DNA of 64,000 bases from CAWGHZ01 sp963822575 (GTDB taxonomy: Bacteria > Pseudomonadota > Alphaproteobacteria > MPNO01 > DASWLB01), in the NCBI GenBank assembly GCA_963822575.1, contig CAWGHZ010000007.1, positions 620,001-684,000 of the forward strand. Reading direction: 5' to 3'. The number at the start of each line of letters is the position of its first letter. The first letter of the stretch is position 1. Of this stretch, positions 61,197-64,000 are shown in pieces. Made by a program: the position numbers and the translations under genes. Below the pieces are notes generated by a model. It searched no databases. It saw only the letters and a list, made by a program, of their open reading frames with translations, and had not been told where the DNA came from.

Positions 61197-61952
61197 TCAG
61201 TTGCGCCTCCAGCGCCGCTCGGCCGACGAGACGACCACGTTGAGCGTCACCGCCACGGCGACGGCGAACACGATGTAGGCGAACATCTGCGAGGTATCCA
61301 GAAGCTCTGCGAGCGAGACGATCTGATGGCCGAGGCCGGAGAGCGAGGCGATCGTCTCGGTGCCCAGGATCGACAGGAACGCGAGGATGAAGCAGATGCG
61401 GAGCCCCGTCAGCACCACCGGGAAGGCCGCCGGCACCATCACGCCCCAGAACATTTGGGGTCCCTTGGCGCCCATCGAGTGCGCTGCGCGGATATAGAGG
61501 GGGTCGACCGAGGAGAAGCCGGCGATGGTGTTCAGCACCACCGGAAAGAAGCCGATGGTCGCGCCGATCGCCATCTTCGAGCCGACGCCGAGGCCGAAAT
61601 AGAGGATGTAGACCGGCAGCAGCACGATCGCGGGGATCGAGTACATGCCGGCGAACAGCGGGTCGAACACGCGCACGGAATAGCGCGACCGGCTGACAAG
61701 GTAACCGACCGTCATGCCGAGCGGTGCGGCGATGCATACTGCGACGACGTATTCGTAAAGCGTGGTTTGGAGTGGCTCCCAGAATTTTCCGGACGCCACC
61801 AGGTCGGTGAAGTCCGACCAGACCGACGGTACGTCGGGCAGGATCAGCGGGTTCACGTCGCCGTTCACGGTCAGCGCATACCAGCCGCCCAGGAGGGCGC
61901 ACAGGAAGCCGAGCTGGACCAGACGCTCGGCGCGCTTGGGGGTGAGTTTCAC
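61197..61952 (-). CDS. ABC transporter permease (SsuC/TauC type), second
   Basis: A 251-residue permease with the EAA loop RAAHSMGAKGPQMFWGVMVPAAFP and the family segment YSIPAIVLLPVYILYFGLGVGSKMAIG. GTG start at 61952 is backed by a strong ggaggtga. It follows the ATPase gene by 4 bp. Divergent in sequence from its partner permease. Confidence 0.9.
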   Translation of the reverse strand: MKLTPKRAERLVQLGFLCALLGGWYALTVNGDVNPLILPDVPSVWSDFTDLVASGKFWEPLQTTLYEYVVAVCIAAPLGMTVGYLVSRSRYSVRVFDPLFAGMYSIPAIVLLPVYILYFGLGVGSKMAIGATIGFFPVVLNTIAGFSSVDPLYIRAAHSMGAKGPQMFWGVMVPAAFPVVLTGLRICFILAFLSILGTETIASLSGLGHQIVSLAELLDTSQMFAYIVFAVAVAVTLNVVVSSAERRWRRN

Positions 61953-61956
61953 GGCG

Positions 61957-62796
61957 TCACCTCCCCGCCGCCATGGCGGCGCGCCCTTCCTCGCGGTCGG
62001 AGCCCGCCATGGTCTTGCGAATCTCGTCGTGCAGAAGCTCGTAGAGCCGGTTGCGCATTCGGCCCAACTTTTCCGAGGTCATGAAGGATGGGCTGCGCGG
62101 GTGCGCCTCCTCGACCTGCATGATCTCCTTGATCCGGCCGGGCCGGGCGGTGAACACCGCAACGCGGTCGGCGAGGAACACCGCCTCCGAAAGCGAGTGG
62201 GTGACGAACACGATGGTCTTGCCGGTACGCGCAAGAAGCACCGACAGATCCTCGCCCAGCACCATGCGGGTCTGCTCGTCGAGCGCGCCGAACGGCTCGT
62301 CCATCAGGAGCACGTCGGTCTGCAGGCTGAGGGCGCGGGCAAGCTGGGCCCGCTGCTTCATGCCGCCGGAAAGCTGGCTCGGATAATGGTCGGCGAACTC
62401 GAGGAGCCCCACCGAATCCAGCGCGTCGCGCGCGCGATCGTCGCGCTCGCGCACCGGCACGCCCTGGAACGACATGGCGAGCTTGATGTTCTCCTTGATG
62501 CTGCGCCACGGGAACAGGGCGTTCTCCTGGAAGATGAACGCGACCGTCTTGGGCAGCGGCGCCTTCACCTCCTCGCCGAAGATGTGCACCTGGCCCGAGC
62601 TCGCGGCCAGAAGCCCGCCGACGATGTTCAACAGGGTCGACTTGCCGCAGCCCGACGGCCCGATCAGGCTCAGGAGCTCGCCCTTTGCTACGTTAAGCGA
62701 GGCGTGCTCCAGCGCGACGACCCGCCGCTGGTCCTCCTCCAGACCGAAGGCGTGCGATACGTCTTCGATCCTGATGGCAACGTCTTGCGCGTTCAA
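61957..62796 (-). CDS. ABC transporter ATP-binding protein (SsuB/TauB type)
   Basis: A 279-residue ATPase with Walker A GPSGCGKST (46-54), Q-loop FQENALFPWRSIKENI, signature LSGGMKQRAQLARAL and Walker B LLMDEPFGALDEQTR. TTG start at 62796 with ggaga upstream; no better start exists. Energises the two permeases downstream. A very stable GC hairpin separates it from the binding-protein gene. Confidence 0.92.
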   Translation of the reverse strand: MNAQDVAIRIEDVSHAFGLEEDQRRVVALEHASLNVAKGELLSLIGPSGCGKSTLLNIVGGLLAASSGQVHIFGEEVKAPLPKTVAFIFQENALFPWRSIKENIKLAMSFQGVPVRERDDRARDALDSVGLLEFADHYPSQLSGGMKQRAQLARALSLQTDVLLMDEPFGALDEQTRMVLGEDLSVLLARTGKTIVFVTHSLSEAVFLADRVAVFTARPGRIKEIMQVEEAHPRSPSFMTSEKLGRMRNRLYELLHDEIRKTMAGSDREEGRAAMAAGR

Positions 62797-62825
62797 CTTA
62801 CGTCTCCCGTGGCTTTTTGGGACGA

Positions 62826-62852
62826 GGGCGGGGGCGCCGCGCGCCCCCGCCC
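62826..62852 (-). terminator. GC-rich hairpin between the binding protein and ATPase genes
   Basis: Arms GGGCGGGGGCGC (62826-62837) and GCGCCCCCGCCC (62841-62852), a perfect 12-bp stem with a 3-nt loop, 5 bp after the binding-protein stop. No U-run follows on the transcribed strand. It likely limits read-through or protects the upstream mRNA, giving excess binding protein over membrane components. Confidence 0.65.
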
Positions 62853-62857
62853 GTCGG

Positions 62858-63853
62858 CTACATCGCCGCGTCCGGCAGGTATTTTTCGGTGTACAGCTTC
62901 GACATGTCGGGTTTCGACTTCAAGACGTGAAGTTCGACCCAGGAATTCGCGAGCGTATCGAGCGCCTTCGGGTCGAAATGCCCGTCGGTGCGCATGATCG
63001 GCATAAGCTGGTCATAGGTCCAGGCGGTCACCTTCTGGTCGCTGCCGATGATGGGTGCGACGAACTTCACGCTCTCCGCCTTGTGGGCCTTCATCCACTT
63101 GATCGTCTCGAACCAGCCGGCAAGGAAGGCGGTCACGGCCTTCGGGTTGTTCTCTATGATTTTGTTGGTGGCGTAGATCACGTGGATGTGGAAATGCGGC
63201 ACGATGTTGCCGAAATTGATGATGCCGCGGGCATAGCCCTTCTGCTCGAAGTCGTAGATCATGTTGATCCCGCCGACCATGCCATCGACCTTCTTGGTCC
63301 GCATGGCGGCCGCCTCGGCCGTGGTGGTGCCCAGCGCCACCGGCTTGATCCCGTCGCGCCCCCAGCCCTGCTGCTGCGAAAGCTGGCGCACCAGCCAAGC
63401 GGTCAGCGAGCCCATCGTCGACACGCCGATCGTGTGGCCCTTCAGGTCCTTCGGCGAGTGGACGGGCACGTCGGGACGCACCATGAGGCCGAGCAGCTTC
63501 GGCTCGTTCGCCATCGCCGCGACCGCCATCTGCGGTGCGCCCTTGGCGATCGACGCCATCTCCGGGCCGGAGCCGAGCGCCATGTCGATCGAGTCGGCGA
63601 CCAGCGCCTGCTGCTCCTTGCCGCCGCCGGCGAAGGCGTAGTCCTTCACGTCGAGCCCGTGCTTCTTGAAGAAGCCCTTCGCGATGCCGAGCTTGAGTGG
63701 TGCGAAGGTGAAGGCGGTCTGTGACGAAATGCCGACGCGGAGCGGCATGTCGGCGGCCGCAGCCGGGACGGCGCCGAGCGCGGCGACAGACACGGCCGCG
63801 AGGCACGCGGCCAGCCAGGTTCGCGGCTTCGGCCGGGCGGTGAGGTTCGTCAT
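62858..63853 (-). CDS. ABC transporter substrate-binding protein (NMT1/SsuA-like)
   Basis: A 331-residue periplasmic binding protein with a signal peptide (AACLAAVSVAALGAVPAAAA). The mature part begins DMPLRVGISSQTAFTFAPLKLGIAKGFFKKHGLDV, and DLKGHTIGVSTMGSLTAWLV is a hallmark of the NMT1/SsuA family. First gene of the importer operon, with ggagatatgcc upstream of ATG 63853. Substrate not deducible; the downstream creatinase-like genes favour a nitrogen-containing small molecule. Confidence 0.88.
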   Translation of the reverse strand: MTNLTARPKPRTWLAACLAAVSVAALGAVPAAAADMPLRVGISSQTAFTFAPLKLGIAKGFFKKHGLDVKDYAFAGGGKEQQALVADSIDMALGSGPEMASIAKGAPQMAVAAMANEPKLLGLMVRPDVPVHSPKDLKGHTIGVSTMGSLTAWLVRQLSQQQGWGRDGIKPVALGTTTAEAAAMRTKKVDGMVGGINMIYDFEQKGYARGIINFGNIVPHFHIHVIYATNKIIENNPKAVTAFLAGWFETIKWMKAHKAESVKFVAPIIGSDQKVTAWTYDQLMPIMRTDGHFDPKALDTLANSWVELHVLKSKPDMSKLYTEKYLPDAAM

Positions 63854-63883
63854 GGCATATCTCCCTGCTTGTGGTTGTGCTGC

Positions 63884-63899
63884 CGGCGGTCCACCGCCG
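63884..63899 (-). terminator. Hairpin between the last gene and the ABC operon
   Basis: CGGCGG (63884-63889) and CCGCCG (63894-63899) with a TCCA loop, 8 bp after the stop of the gene at the right edge. Short stem and no T-run, so only a weak candidate terminator. Confidence 0.35.
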
Positions 63900-63906
63900 C
63901 CGGTTC

Positions 63907-64000
63907 CTATTCTGCCGCGACGGCGCGGCGCATGTCGGCGCGCCGCTTCTCCGTCGCGGCGTCGTCGATCACGTGGTCTGCGCCCGTAAGCACCACGCCG
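63907..64000 (-). CDS. C-terminal 30 residues of an unidentified protein
   Basis: The minus strand from the right edge stays open and ends at TAG 63907-63909, reading GVVLTGADHVIDDAATE followed by a basic helix KRRADMRRAVAAE. Too short for family assignment. It is co-directional with the ABC operon and might belong to it. Confidence 0.5.
   Translation of the reverse strand, partial: GVVLTGADHVIDDAATEKRRADMRRAVAAE

Noticed and set aside
1..64000. tRNA, rRNA, insertion sequences or prophage genes
   Set aside because: I saw no rRNA-like sequence, tRNA cloverleaf, transposase, integrase or phage structural gene on either strand; a tRNAscan run would settle the tRNA point.

Overview
The window reads as a chromosomal segment of a high-GC alphaproteobacterium. 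The lineage is inferred from the regulators: a FlbD-type sigma-54 activator inside the fliF operon, a SciP/DUF1153 gene next to fliF, CtrA-like boxes (TTAA-N7-TTAA), PomA-type MotA, and two flagellins. A Rhodospirillales-like member is plausible, but the sequence does not fix the genus.

Layout. 1-449: end of a carboxylesterase. 595-1431: gluQ. 1495-8298: a plus-strand catabolic operon (amidohydrolase, two tandem SDRs, CaiB/BaiF CoA-transferase, crotonase-fold protein, YtcJ-like amidohydrolase). 8308-30468: a minus-strand flagellar block: QueF-like orf, flhG, flhF, flhA; flbD, motA, fliN, fliH, fliG, fliF; sciP; flgE, flgD, fliK, fliS and flagellin 1; fliS2, fliD, flaG and flagellin 2. 30787-33340: a TPR/GT41 O-glycosyltransferase. 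33337-40661: a tightly overlapping minus-strand sugar operon. 40745-46260: fliW, flgL, flgK, flgN-like, flgJ-like, flgI. 46558-50242: a MASE1/PAS hybrid histidine kinase. 50312-54497: a 2OG-Fe(II) oxygenase and a TRAP transporter. 54478-58079: a small membrane protein, an LLM flavin oxidoreductase and Kup. 58116-63853: an ABC importer with two creatinase-like M24 proteins. A further minus-strand gene ends at 63907.

How the genes fit together. The flagellar part shows a complete regulatory logic. Sigma-54 promoters precede flagellin 1, flagellin 2 and flgI. Each has clustered 13-bp palindromes GGCA-N5-TGCC 80-135 bp upstream, which I interpret as FlbD (ftr-like) enhancer sites. Two more such sites lie upstream of fliF, the operon that encodes FlbD. 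CtrA-like boxes lie at sciP, at the sugar operon and at the hybrid kinase. The sugar operon sits between flagellin/GT41 and fliW/flgL, so it most likely builds the sugar placed on flagellin.

The most unusual item is in that sugar operon. Adjacent E1-alpha and E1-beta genes of the 2-oxoacid dehydrogenase type are followed by one protein that fuses a lipoyl domain, an E1/E3-binding domain and a PglD/NeuD-like left-handed beta-helix acyltransferase. This looks like a 2-oxoacid dehydrogenase complex whose catalytic E2 core has been replaced by a sugar acyltransferase.

Three genes (flgE, the GT41 gene, the hybrid kinase), and perhaps fliK, are each interrupted by what looks like one extra base. 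That pattern suggests either uncorrected sequencing insertions or a decaying motility locus.
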